Under the pieces are notes generated by a model. It was given only the letters and a program-made list of their open reading frames with translations, made no database searches and was not told the DNA's origin. From positions 1-32,543 of the forward strand of contig SAQR01000062.1 in the NCBI GenBank assembly GCA_004020365.1: a stretch of DNA of 32,543 bases. The letters run 5' to 3'. The translations under genes were made by a program, and so were the position numbers. Position 1 is the stretch's first letter. Each line of letters starts with the position of its first letter. Source of the stretch: Mesorhizobium sp. Its GTDB lineage: Bacteria; Pseudomonadota; Alphaproteobacteria; Rhizobiales; Rhizobiaceae. Positions 1 to 11,474 of this stretch are shown one piece after another.

Positions 1-110
1 GGTTGGGCGGGCGCGGTGTCCTGCGCCATCGCTGGCGACAGCGACAGCGCCGACAGCCCGAATGCCAGGCCAAGGCTGGCGAGCGACGCGCGGCGGATCA
101 ATGAGGACAT
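1..110 (-). CDS. Exported protein, N-terminal part only (probably parvulin-type peptidyl-prolyl isomerase)
   Basis: An ATG at 110 on the minus strand opens a frame that runs off the left edge. It encodes a classic signal peptide: a charged start (MSSLIRRAS), a hydrophobic core (LGLAFGLSALSLS) and an AMA-Q cleavage site near residue 29, then an Ala/Pro-rich mature start. The product is therefore exported. In rhizobial genomes the gene divergent from secA is usually a periplasmic PpiC/parvulin peptidyl-prolyl isomerase. That identity rests on gene order alone, because no catalytic domain lies inside the window. The roughly 250 bases shared with secA should hold both promoters. Confidence 0.6.
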   Translation of the reverse strand, partial: MSSLIRRASLASLGLAFGLSALSLSPAMAQDTAPAQ

Positions 111-362
111 ACGATTAACTCCAATGGGGGATAGCTAGGGCGGGGATGGCTTCCAGACCAGCCGGATTGTGGCGGAATTTGGCACGGTCGTCAGGGCCAG
201 CGCGCCGTTGACATCGATTGAGCCCCCTCTTATCTGTCCAACGACTTTGCGTCCAGAACCGTTTTCCGGGCGCTTTTTGCGTTTGTCCGCGTTTCACGTG
301 GATTGATGGGGCCGGCCGGCACCCGTCACGACGACTTGGAATGCTATCGAAAGGACCATTGA

Positions 363-3095
<2,733 letters not shown>

Positions 3096-3101
3096 ACTCT
3101 T

Positions 3102-3158
3102 CCTTCTCCCCGTTCACGGGGAGAAGGTGCCCGAAGGGCGGATGACGGGCGGCGCCGG
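3102..3158 (+). repeat. Intergenic palindromic repeat, copy 1
   Basis: It begins with a perfect 11-bp hairpin, CCTTCTCCCCG/CGGGGAGAAGG (3102-3112 with 3117-3127, loop TTCA), just after the secA stop. The conserved flank GGTGCC...GCGGATGA.GGGCGGCGCCGG follows. An inverted copy lies at 3335-3390. Such elements are common between rhizobial genes. This one may also end secA transcription, although no T-tract follows the stem. Confidence 0.8.
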
Positions 3159-3173
3159 GCTACGCGATTAGCC

Positions 3174-3198
3174 AATCTCCCCACCTGAAGGGGAGATT
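3174..3198. repeat. Short palindrome between the two repeat copies
   Basis: A 9-bp perfect stem, AATCTCCCC/GGGGAGATT (3174-3182 with 3190-3198), has a 7-base loop. It resembles the larger hairpins on either side and is probably another piece of the same mosaic of intergenic elements. I see no gene in 3096-3471. Confidence 0.6.
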
Positions 3199-3334
3199 AT
3201 CAGGCGGCCAGAGGGGGGCGCTGTCCCGCCAACACCGGAAATGGGCTTTCAGCTCTCTTTCAGCTCTTATTTCTTTCCATCAGCTGGCCTGTCGTTTCGT
3301 CGCGTTCTGCCGCGAACGGTGAACATGGCACAAG

Positions 3335-3390
3335 GCCGGCGCCGCCCCTCATCCGCCTGCCGGCACCTTCTCCCCGTGAACGGGGAGAAG
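3335..3390 (-). repeat. Intergenic palindromic repeat, copy 2 (inverted)
   Basis: Its reverse complement repeats copy 1 almost base for base: hairpin CTTCTCCCCG/CGGGGAGAAG (3367-3376 with 3381-3390), then GGTGCCGGCAGGCGGATGAG and a GGGCGGCGCCGG flank. The two copies face each other across about 180 bases. Confidence 0.8.
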
Positions 3391-3471
3391 AGAGCACTCC
3401 CACCTCTCACCCAACCGTTTCTTAATGTGTTTTGACTACACCCAGACCCGAAAAGAAGCCGAAAACGGAGT

Positions 3472-4881
3472 GTGATCAGGGTGCGCTTTTCCGCGGCGAC
3501 GACAGCCGGGCGGTTCCTGCCGCAGCGCCTTGCGCTGCGCGCAAAGCCGCTGCTCGGCCGCATCGATGCCGTGCTGTTCACCGCCGACGAGCGCGGCGAA
3601 GCCAGCCGCATGTCGCTGATCGCCTTTTCCATCCGCATCGTCAGCGCCGTCATCGCCTTTGTCAGCCAAGTGCTGATGGCGCGCTGGATGGGCTCGTTCG
3701 AATACGGCATTTTTGTCCTTGTCTGGGTGACGATGGTCATCGTCGGCAATCTCGCCTGCCTCGGCTTCCACACCTCGATCATCCGCTTTATTCCCGAATA
3801 TCGCGAGCGCAACATGCTGGCCGAACTGCGCGGCATCGTGCTGACCAGCCGCCTGTTCGTGCTGGTCGCCTCGACCGCGATCGCCGGGCTGGGCGCGCTC
3901 GGCGTCTGGCTGCTCTCGCCGTTTATTGAAAACTACTATGTCGTGCCGTTCATCCTCGGCCTCATCTGCATGCCGATGATCGCCATGTCCGATCTGCTGC
4001 AGGGGCTGGCGCGGGCCAACTCGTGGGCGCTGTTTGCGCTGGCGCCGACCTATCTGGTGCGGCCGGTGCTGATCCTGGCGCTGATGGCGCTGATGCTTCT
4101 GGTCGGCTTTGCGCCCGATGCCAGGACGGCGATCTTCGCCTCGATCGCCGCCGCCTATACCACCACGCTCGGCCAACTCATCGGCATCACTGCGCGCATC
4201 GGCCAAAAAATCCCGGCCGGGCCGATGAAGCTGCATTTCGCGCAATGGGTCCTCGTGTCGCTGCCGATCTTCCTGGTCGAAGGCTTCTTTTTCCTGCTCA
4301 CCAATGCCGACGTGCTGATGGTCGGCGCCTATATGAATCCCAACGACGTCGCCGTCTATTTCGCCACGGTCAAGACGTTGGCGCTGGTGCATTTCGTCTA
4401 TTTCGCGGTCAAGGCGGGCGTTGCCCAGCGCTACGCGCAATTCACCCATGGCGAGCCGGAAAAGCTTGCCGCCTTCGCCCGCGAAACCGTGTCTTGGACG
4501 TTCTGGCCGTCGCTGTTGATGGCGCTGCTAGTGCTGGTGCTGGGTGAGCCGATGCTGAGCTTGTTCGGGCCTGAATTCGTTGCCGGCTATCCCCTGTTGT
4601 TCCTGCTGGTCGTCGGCGTCGTCGCCCGCGCCGCCGTCGGCCCCTGCGAAAGCCTGCTCACCATGAGCGGCAACCAGAACATCTGCGCCGCCGTCTACGC
4701 CATGACGCTGGCCTTCAACATCGGCCTCAATCTGGTGCTGATCCCGCTTTTCGGCCTGTGGGGCGCGGCGATGGCAACCGCCTTCGCCATGATCTTCGAG
4801 GCCGGCGCGCTGGCCTTCACGGTCTGGCGCAGGCTCGGCATCGTCATGGTCATTTTCGTAGCCGCCAAAGGAGCCGCGTGA
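3472..4881 (+). CDS. Polysaccharide flippase (MOP/Wzx-like oligosaccharide transporter)
   Basis: A 469-residue, highly hydrophobic inner-membrane protein with about 12 transmembrane segments, recognisable as the polysaccharide-biosynthesis branch of the MOP flippase superfamily (Wzx/RfbX type). The first conserved helix pair is around SLIAFSIRIVSAVIAFVSQVLMARWMG. The family moves lipid-linked oligosaccharides across the inner membrane. The start is uncertain. GTG at 3472 is used here, but the upstream GGAG is better spaced for the in-frame GTG at 3481, and the conserved part begins near Met at 3610. Its stop overlaps the next start as TGATG, so the two products are translationally coupled and probably act in one surface-glycan pathway. 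Confidence 0.85.
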   Translation: MIRVRFSAATTAGRFLPQRLALRAKPLLGRIDAVLFTADERGEASRMSLIAFSIRIVSAVIAFVSQVLMARWMGSFEYGIFVLVWVTMVIVGNLACLGFHTSIIRFIPEYRERNMLAELRGIVLTSRLFVLVASTAIAGLGALGVWLLSPFIENYYVVPFILGLICMPMIAMSDLLQGLARANSWALFALAPTYLVRPVLILALMALMLLVGFAPDARTAIFASIAAAYTTTLGQLIGITARIGQKIPAGPMKLHFAQWVLVSLPIFLVEGFFFLLTNADVLMVGAYMNPNDVAVYFATVKTLALVHFVYFAVKAGVAQRYAQFTHGEPEKLAAFARETVSWTFWPSLLMALLVLVLGEPMLSLFGPEFVAGYPLLFLLVVGVVARAAVGPCESLLTMSGNQNICAAVYAMTLAFNIGLNLVLIPLFGLWGAAMATAFAMIFEAGALAFTVWRRLGIVMVIFVAAKGAA

Positions 4882-6161
4882 TGGCTGCCATCCCGTTGCT
4901 CGAGGAAACCAGCGGCGGCCCGGCCGGCGCCATGGTGTCCGGCCTCGCCGGGCTCGCCCGCGAAGCCGACCCCGCCCAAATCGAATTGTTGGCCAACCAC
5001 CGGCCCCAGCGTAAATTGGCTATTTACGCCGCCTCCGCCGGCTTCGACCTGGTCGAGGAACTGGACTATCTCTGCACCCGGCCCATCGAGCCCAACGTGT
5101 TCTTCAACCCGCGTTTCCTGGCGCCCGCCATGCCGCGGCTGGAAGACCGCGAGGTGCGGCTGGCGGTCATCCGCGACGGCAACGAATACCGCAACCGGCT
5201 GCGCCTGCTGGTGCCGTTCTCGGTAGAGCGGCCGGCGGTGCCACTCGGCGTTCGGGTGATGCGCACATGGTCGAGCCCGTTCGGGCCGATCGGCACGCCG
5301 CTGGTCGACCGTGACGATCCCGTCGGCGTCATCGAGGATTTTTTCGCCATGCTGTCGCGGCCGCATCTCAAGCTGCCGAAAGTCTTCGTGCTGCCCGACA
5401 TCCGGCTCGACGGCCCGGTGGCCAGCCTGCTGGCCACCGTCGCCGAGACGCGTGGCCTGACGCTGGTCACCACCGGCAAGGCCGAACGCCCGATGCTCGA
5501 AAGCGAGATGGACGGCGATGAGTATCTGAAGGCCTCGCTGCGCTCGCACCATTATCGCGAGTTCCGCCGCCTGAAGCGCCGCCTCGCCGACCTAGGCAGG
5601 CTGGAGCATCAGGTGGCGCGCGGACCGGAAAACATCCGCCATGCCATCGAGCGTTTTTTGACGCTCGAGGCCGCCGGCTGGAAAGGCCGCGAGCGCACCG
5701 CCATGGCCATCGACCGCTACCGCGCCGCCTTTGCCCGCGAGGCCGTGCACCGGCTGGCCGAACGGGATCTGTGCCGCATCCATTCACTGACGCTAGATGA
5801 CCGCACCATCGCTTGCCTGGTCGTCTTCGTCGAGGCCGGCGTCGCCTACACCTGGAAGACGGCCTATGACGAGACGCTCGCCGCCTATTCGCCGGGCACG
5901 CTGCTGATGATCGAGGTGACCAGGCAGCATCTCGACGATCCCAATATCATGATGACCGATTCCTGCGCCGTGCCCGACCATCCGGTGATGAGCCGGCTAT
6001 GGACGGAACGCCGGCCGATCGGCACGCTGGTCATCGGCCTGACGCCGGACGCCGACCGCCTCGCCCGCCAGGCGGCATCGCAGCTTCACCTCTACAGCGA
6101 AACCCGCAATATGGCGCGCCTGCTGCGCAACCGGATGAAGAACTTGCTGGGACGGCGGTAG
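4881..6161 (+). CDS. GNAT-family acyltransferase with BioF2-like (Acetyltransf_6) domain
   Basis: A 426-residue soluble protein. The second half matches the BioF2-like GNAT fold by eye. It has an arginine-rich stretch (HHYREFRRLKRRLADLG), a helix with a conserved aromatic (FLTLEAAGWKGR), and the core strands around HSLTLDDRTIACLVVFVEAG and TWKTAYDETLAAYSPGTLL (the acyl-CoA-binding region of the fold). Such proteins are often found in exopolysaccharide and capsule loci, where they acylate sugars or transfer amino acids. The substrate here is not known. The start is firm: AAAGGAG lies 7 bases upstream and the ATG overlaps the flippase stop by one base. The pair forms an operon. Confidence 0.8.
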   Translation: MAAIPLLEETSGGPAGAMVSGLAGLAREADPAQIELLANHRPQRKLAIYAASAGFDLVEELDYLCTRPIEPNVFFNPRFLAPAMPRLEDREVRLAVIRDGNEYRNRLRLLVPFSVERPAVPLGVRVMRTWSSPFGPIGTPLVDRDDPVGVIEDFFAMLSRPHLKLPKVFVLPDIRLDGPVASLLATVAETRGLTLVTTGKAERPMLESEMDGDEYLKASLRSHHYREFRRLKRRLADLGRLEHQVARGPENIRHAIERFLTLEAAGWKGRERTAMAIDRYRAAFAREAVHRLAERDLCRIHSLTLDDRTIACLVVFVEAGVAYTWKTAYDETLAAYSPGTLLMIEVTRQHLDDPNIMMTDSCAVPDHPVMSRLWTERRPIGTLVIGLTPDADRLARQAASQLHLYSETRNMARLLRNRMKNLLGRR

Positions 6162-6575
6162 GGCAAAGGCTGCTCTCCCTTCTCGCTCCCCTTGCGAGGC
6201 CTTTGCACAGAATCGGATTGGTGATTCCGTGGGTAAGGAAGAGAGGGCAGCGCCGGCTGGTGGTCGCGGCGCATCATCCAGGACCATCGCCTGGTCTACC
6301 GCGCCGCCGCCTCGCTTCGCTCTTTGCTCCGGCCCGGGAATGACGAAGGCGCAGGGGCTTACGCTAATCACCAGCGTTGGAGATTGGCATCTGCAGGCTG
6401 GCCGGCAGCGACCGTCCACAGTCCCTTTCCGGCTCAGTCGAAGAACTGTGCCGAGGGCCTAGGTCAAAAGGGTTAATTCTCCCAGCCAGCGGAAAGGATT
6501 AGCATCGGCGATCGGCCGCGCAATCAGCATCATTGCCGCCTTGCACGGCCAGAACAAAAAATCTGGGAGGAATGA
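6162..6575. other. Intergenic stretch without a gene
   Basis: 414 bases between the acyltransferase and the secreted protein. It holds repeat-like GC-rich sequence (about 6280-6350, including TTTGCTCCGGCCCGGGAATG) of a kind often scattered in rhizobial intergenic DNA. The last 100 bases, which are less GC-rich, should hold the promoter of the 6576 gene. I see no convincing ORF or RNA. Confidence 0.5.
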
Positions 6576-7184
6576 ATGACGAAAACAACTCGCTTCAGGC
6601 GTCGCAGTATTTTCGCTTTGATCGGCCTCATCGGCGCCTGCCTGACTGCGGCTGCAGGTCAGGCCGCCGAGTCCGGCAAGGCCGAGATCGATGCCCTGAA
6701 AGAATCGCTATCTAAGTACCAAGACTACAAGGCCGCGATTCGCGACCTCTATCTGTCGACGGTCGGATGCGTTTATTACAGCGGCGAAAAAGTGGCTGGA
6801 GCTATGGATTACCCTAAGGGCGCGATGGGCATTCATTTCGTCAACGTCGCGAGCGTCAGCCCGACACCAGATCCGACGCGCCCCAATGTCCTGATCTATG
6901 AGCCGGTCGACGGCGGCTTGCGCCTGGTGGCCGTGGAATGGCTTGTTCCGCTGACACCCGACACCAAGGAGCCGCCGAAACTGTTTGGACAGACGTTCCA
7001 GGGGCCGATGGAGGGGCATTATCCGCTTATTCCGGTGGAGTTCTACCATTACGATCTTCACGTCTGGCTGTTCAAAGACAACCCACTTGGAATGTTCAGC
7101 CCGACGAACCCCGACGTGAAATGCGACAATTACGCGTTTCCGATGCCGGAGCAGCCGACCAAAATGGTGCCGGGGCCGATGTGA
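6576..7184 (+). CDS. Secreted protein of unknown function
   Basis: A 202-residue protein with a signal peptide: basic start MTKTTRFRRRS, hydrophobic core IFALIGLIGACLTAAAG, likely cleavage after QAAE or nearby (residues 28-31). The mature part carries a motif-rich stretch: GCVYYSG, AMDYPKGAMGIHFVN, PNVLIYEPVDGGLRLVAVEW, and a His-rich end (EFYHYDLHVWLF). This looks like a conserved family of exported proteins without an assigned role. The histidines could bind metal, but that is a guess. The start is set by GGGAGG at 6565-6570. An overlapping out-of-frame ATG lies at 6572. It stands alone, not in an operon. Confidence 0.8.
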   Translation: MTKTTRFRRRSIFALIGLIGACLTAAAGQAAESGKAEIDALKESLSKYQDYKAAIRDLYLSTVGCVYYSGEKVAGAMDYPKGAMGIHFVNVASVSPTPDPTRPNVLIYEPVDGGLRLVAVEWLVPLTPDTKEPPKLFGQTFQGPMEGHYPLIPVEFYHYDLHVWLFKDNPLGMFSPTNPDVKCDNYAFPMPEQPTKMVPGPM

Positions 7185-7835
7185 CGGCGAATTAGGGCTA
7201 AGGAGGGCGAAGAACTGGCCCGGGCCTTCAATTGGGGTTATCCCGGGTGCGCCTGCGATAACTCCCGCCGAGCTTTCAAGCTGTCTCGGGTGGAAATGGT
7301 GCCCCTAGCCGGGAGGCAAGATTTGAACCTTTTCAACGCTCAATTTCGAAAGTGGGACAGAATAGGCCATTCAAGATCCTTATCTTTTTCGTCGAGATTG
7401 TCTCACCGAAACCTAGCTAGGACAGGACCTCTTCGATGCCTGACCGGGACCAATCGATAGCGATCGACCGGCTAACTTCCACGGCAAAGGGGTCGCAAGT
7501 TCAAACCGTGCCGCTGTAGACGTCACAGCATCGGCATGGCTTGAAAGGGGCCGGAAGGAGACCGTCCGGTTTCGCGGATTGGTGATCAATAAGCGGACGC
7601 TGAGCGCTCAATGACTCCGGCGCCCGCTTCCGATCCCATCTCTGTCGCTCCCAGATCGCGGAAGGCTTCTCGAAAGCTGCCGCTGGTGCATTCAAACCTC
7701 GATGCGGTCGGCGCCGGAAGGGTCGAGCGGCCACGACGTCATCGCTGTGAACCTGATTGCGCTGCCAAGAAACATAGCTAGTTGATCCCGCTGGGAGTTG
7801 ATTGGCGGCGTGACGGATCAAGCTTTCAGGCTCAC
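7185..7835. other. Gene-free eroded stretch at the left edge of the accessory region
   Basis: About 650 bases with no ORF I can defend. The minus strand at 7296-7330 ends in a tRNA-3'-end-like sequence (GGCTAGGGGCACCA, with GGTTCAAATC further upstream). The plus strand at 7491-7515 has a T-arm-like sequence (GCAAGTTCAAACCGTGC). Neither folds into a full tRNA by eye. They could be integration scars, but that is not demonstrated. Confidence 0.35.
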
Positions 7836-9136
7836 TCAATCGTCTCGACGAAGCCATCTCGGCATTTCCGAAAGCAGCCTGGCTTCTTGCAGCAAAGCAG
7901 CTAGAACTGATCGAAGCTTCGAGACATCGTAGTTTCCCGTCTCCAGCGCGCCATCGCCTTGTTTGTAAAAATGGTCCGCAAAGCTGTCCTTGTATTCCAG
8001 CGCGCCGTGCCACGAATCTAGGCTGGACTTATAATTCGTCCAAATCACTTGGGCGGGGGGGCGGCTGGGCAATCTCAGATCCAGATAGCATTCGATGCCG
8101 GCCGCTCGGCCGTTGATGTCGGTTTGGGTTACACCCTCTGGCCCACGCGCCGGGAACTGTCGGAACGCTTCTAGCTCAGGCAGAACCATTGCGCGCATAT
8201 TCACGGGCATCTTGAGGCTTTGAAGTCGACCAAATGCCTCAACACCCTCGGCATCATTGTCCAAGACGAACAAAACCTTATTCTGCACGTCGATACGCAC
8301 CAAGCCTTCAGCAAACTTTGTGAGAGCGCCCGTGCCCCAGAAATGGTGACGTTCGTTGACATCGATGAAGCGGAAGAAGTCGGCTACATCGGGCTGGAGC
8401 ACGTCGAGGGCCCGCTTGAGAATTCTGGCATCAGACGCGCCTTCGGTCGCCACGAGAATGGTTTGTTCACGTCTAGCGCCCGCATAGAAATCGGTCGCCT
8501 CCGCCCAGCCAGAATGGACCAGCGGCCCATATTCCCAGATGACCGGTGCATCCAAGTTATGCACGTGCTGCCCGAAGACCTGGAGCATCGAGTGATGGCT
8601 CAGGATCGCGAGGCTTGCACCACAAAAACTCTTTTCTGACCAATATTGATCGCCCGGATAGCCAGGTATCCGCTGCATCTCCTCGGCCAGACTAGCAAAA
8701 CGCCCCTGAGACTTCAGGTCGCGATCGGGAGCATCGAAATCGATCACGGTTTCATCCAGGACCTGCAACGGTATGCGACCGCAAATGAGCAAAATTCGTC
8801 AAACGACATAAAACCGTGGGCGGGCGTCGGCGAACATTCAGACCCGCTACCTACTTCTTCGCCGACGATCGCTTCATATTCGGACCTGGCGGTATCCAGT
8901 GTGTGGCCGAGCAGGTCGAGGCGCGGTAGGACGCTACGCAATGGGCGGACGAAAGCAGCTTCATGTTCGTCAAGCTCGGCCGTCTCCTCTGGGTGCTCCT
9001 CATACCATTCGTAGCTGATCTGCTCGGACTTCACGCGCGATCTGTCGCCTTCCTGAAACAGGAAGCCGTGATCGATGCCCATATGGTTCTTCGCGTAGGA
9101 GAGCGACACGCCGCTCACTGTTAATTCGATTGACAT
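7836..9136 (-). pseudogene. HEPN/Toprim-associated protein, broken by one frameshift
   Basis: Two overlapping minus-strand frames read as one protein of about 430 residues. The first starts at ATG 9136 (MSIELTVSGVSLSYAKNHMG..DHGFLFQEGDR), typical of the HEPN/Toprim N-terminal domain family, and ends at 8744. The second (GRIPLQVLDETVIDFDAPDR) continues the same family. It contains a Toprim-like nuclease core: ILVATEGASDARIL (catalytic Glu) and LFVLDNDAEG (Asp-x-Asp). The frame changes near 8780-8790, just after FDEFCSF. One missing base explains it. Proteins of this type are predicted nucleases in anti-phage islands. Either the gene is inactivated or the sequence has a local error. It lies downstream of the AbiEii-like gene on the same strand. 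Confidence 0.7.
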
Positions 9137-9439
9137 TCCCAAGCGTCGCCCCCCGCTGTTCTCACCGTTGAACGTTAGCTCATAAGCCAGGCTTGCAGCT
9201 CCCGCGGCGAAGCCGGTGTCACTACAAATGGTGCGAAAGGCGGCAACTCTGAATGGCAAAATCGGCAGGTTTCCGCCGAGCTGGTTAGCCAGTTGAAAGG
9301 GCAGCTTTCTCGGGGTCGCCGCGCGGAGCCCGCCATCTCGTTGCGGCCGTTAGCGCTCTGGCGACGGTCGCTTCTCGCCCAAAGTAGTCCTTGAAACGTA
9401 ACGGCGTTGCTCGACCTACGCCTCCAACTCACGCCGCTC
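9137..9439. other. Spacer between the two defence-type genes
   Basis: 303 bases separate the AbiEii-like gene from the HEPN/Toprim gene on the same strand. I see no credible ORF, hairpin terminator or promoter motif in it. Confidence 0.4.
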
Positions 9440-10837
9440 TCAGACAAGATAGCCGTGCCTACTCGCGCAAGGATATCCGTTCGAGTCCTTGTGGGGATTC
9501 AGTGCCGTGGTGAGGGTGCTCCGCTTGAACTTCTTGAGGCAATACGGGCACTGAACAGTGTAGCTCATACCGCCCCAAAGTGGCCCTTTGCGCGGCCGTG
9601 CCTGTGGCCTCGTTGAGACCTTCCGCGGAACCCGCGCGCGCGTGCGCACGATGCCGTCCCCGAAATGCTCCTTCTCCGACGGCTGTCCAGCCTTCGCGAG
9701 TTCGATCGGAAACCGGGGCTCGAACTGCTCGTCCAAAATACGCATGTCACGGACCTTTGCGTGTAGCAGAGTCTTCTGCCCCGGCCCGCTTGTTTGTCCT
9801 CCGGTGCGATCCCAGACATAGAAGTATTCCTCGGCATGGCCGTCCTTCCGGCGCTTATACGTGAGAGCATAGGGCTCAACTTGCCGTTCCCGCCCATCGT
9901 AGGTCAATGCGAGCAAGCGGCGGCTGGAACCAGCTTCCATGATGAGATTACGCAGCTGGGCCGGATAGAAGGGCGTTGATGACCAGCCGCGCGGGAAAAC
10001 GCCTTCGAAGATTGATTCAACGGCGGCCCGAAAGCCTTCCTCGGCGCGCTCGAATTCTAACCGTGCCGCGAGCGGAGCAACGTATTTGGTCCAAGCCGCT
10101 TTGAAGAACGGCATGGGTATCCCGAGCAGGATATCTTTCGCTGACGCTGGGCTCGCCTGAAAAATCGTCTTCTTGAGGAAGGTGCTCAATACGGCGCGGC
10201 GATCCACTTCGATCGAGCGCTCAAAGAAAGCCGCGTAAACCAGATCGTACAGATCGAAGGAGTGCCTGCGCTGGATCAGGCATTTGAGCTTGTTGGCAAG
10301 TAGCTCCTCCAAAGCCATGCAGCGTAGCTCCGCCAAGCACTCCGGTGCGTCGCTATAGGCGTGGATCAGGGGCCGCATCACAGTAGGAAGGTAGATGCGA
10401 TCGAACTCGGTGAGGTCCACCCGTACGGCGATAGTGACGCTCGCGGCGTTGCCGTAGAAATCCTGAAAATAGACGCTGCCTTTGTAGCTGCGCCGGTTCT
10501 CGTCAAGAAACGCATCCGGCTTCAGCGTGTTTTTCGCAGTATCAAATTGAACGCCGCACATTGCCTGCGCAGCCTCACATGCACGGTTGATTTCGACACT
10601 GGCTCGATCCAAGTCGAGGGCTGACTCTAACGAGAAATCGAGATCAGTTGAAAACCGCGTATTCGGATAGAATGCTTTGCGCATAGCGTTGCCGCCTTTG
10701 AAAATGAGGCGCGGCGCAAGGAAGTCGTTCTCGTAAAAGGCTTTCAGCAACCAGCCAAATACATAATCGCGCTCCACGTTCGCGACATGGACGCCCATTA
10801 CCTCGGCACGGTCATCAATTTCCTTTGGATCAATCAT
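9440..10837 (-). CDS. AbiEii/AbiGii-family nucleotidyltransferase with WYL-like region and C-terminal zinc finger
   Basis: The N-terminal third carries the nucleotidyltransferase signature of AbiEii toxins: IFKGGNAMRKAFYPN, then FSTDLDFSL, and later the LYDLVYAAF segment. The middle (LLALTYDGRERQVEPYALTY ... EEYFYVWD ... FEPRFPIEL) resembles a WYL ligand-sensing domain. The tail is a probable zinc finger: CPYCLKKFKR, an NPHKD segment, then GYPCASRHGY. AbiEii enzymes inactivate tRNA or other targets and normally sit beside an AbiEi antitoxin. None is visible here, so the fused domains may provide control. ATG 10837 (MIDPKEIDD) is used. A GTG at 10873 in the same frame would add 12 residues. 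Neither has a clear ribosome binding site. Confidence 0.75.
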   Translation of the reverse strand: MIDPKEIDDRAEVMGVHVANVERDYVFGWLLKAFYENDFLAPRLIFKGGNAMRKAFYPNTRFSTDLDFSLESALDLDRASVEINRACEAAQAMCGVQFDTAKNTLKPDAFLDENRRSYKGSVYFQDFYGNAASVTIAVRVDLTEFDRIYLPTVMRPLIHAYSDAPECLAELRCMALEELLANKLKCLIQRRHSFDLYDLVYAAFFERSIEVDRRAVLSTFLKKTIFQASPASAKDILLGIPMPFFKAAWTKYVAPLAARLEFERAEEGFRAAVESIFEGVFPRGWSSTPFYPAQLRNLIMEAGSSRRLLALTYDGRERQVEPYALTYKRRKDGHAEEYFYVWDRTGGQTSGPGQKTLLHAKVRDMRILDEQFEPRFPIELAKAGQPSEKEHFGDGIVRTRARVPRKVSTRPQARPRKGPLWGGMSYTVQCPYCLKKFKRSTLTTALNPHKDSNGYPCASRHGYLV

Positions 10838-11186
10838 CGCTAGACTCTGAACCGAGTCGAAGCGGAACGCCACAATATCTGGATATCGAGATGTCCGCTT
10901 CTGACGCTTACCGGTCCTTGGCAGATGAATAAAGGCATGGCAGCAATCCGCCCCGACTCAGCCGTGTGTGTTTGCCTGACAAGCTGTGACTGGAAATGAT
11001 CTCCTGCTGCCATCGTGGGGCCGTGAGCAGTAAGGTCCGCTTGTGGTCCAGGGAAGAACGATAGCGGACATTAAACCTCCGGGTCCGATGTCCTGAATTG
11101 ATCCAAAAGCCGACTTTGGGCAATTTCTACTCCAGTCCCCCAACGGACGTCGTGATGACAATCCGCTTCTAGCGACTGTTTTTCGG
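10838..11186. other. Stretch upstream of the AbiEii-like gene, no gene seen
   Basis: I looked here for an AbiEi-type antitoxin on the minus strand and found none. The only open frames are short and have no recognisable family features. The AbiEii-like frame stays open without a start codon to about 10970, so an upstream part may have been lost. Confidence 0.4.
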
Positions 11187-11471
11187 TCAGGCCCAAAATC
11201 CGTAGACGCGCTCGATCAACCAAAACGAGGCTATGCCGCCGATGCAATACGCCGAGCCAATCAGCGGCATGGTGTGCGACCAGCTTGAGCCAGGGCGGAC
11301 GACGCCAAACCAGAGTGGGCGCAGGATCGCGAACAAAGCCATGACGACGGCGATGAAGAGGAGTTGCCCTAGCTCCACTCCTATGTTGAAAAACAGGAGT
11401 GCGACCGGGATGGCATGACCAGGCAGCCCGACTTCGCTCAGCGCCCCAGCGAAGCCCAATCGGTGCAACAA
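11187..11471 (-). pseudogene. HupE/UreJ-family membrane protein, C-terminal fragment
   Basis: The minus-strand reading LLHRLGFAGALSEVGLPGHA, IPVALLFFNIGVELGQLLF and the closing helix SAYCIGGIASFWLIERVYGF is the C-terminal half of a HupE/UreJ_2-type membrane protein (possibly nickel or hydrogenase related). About three transmembrane segments remain. Everything before LLH is missing, because the homology stops at about 11471 where a recombinase fragment begins on the other strand. The open frame continues to 11642 but that part is antisense to the recombinase. This is a truncated remnant and is unlikely to function. Confidence 0.7.
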
Positions 11472-11474
11472 GCC

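Noticed and set aside
3436-4449. 337-residue minus-strand frame opposite the flippase
   Set aside because: Low-complexity Asp/His/Arg-rich translation typical of an antisense frame.
7296-7330. tRNA-3'-end-like sequence on the minus strand (ending GGGGCACCA)
   Set aside because: The T-stem does not pair properly and no matching acceptor, D or anticodon arm is found. It could be a scar but is not a tRNA gene.
7491-7515. T-arm-like sequence on the plus strand
   Set aside because: Only a single imperfect arm; the rest of a cloverleaf is absent.
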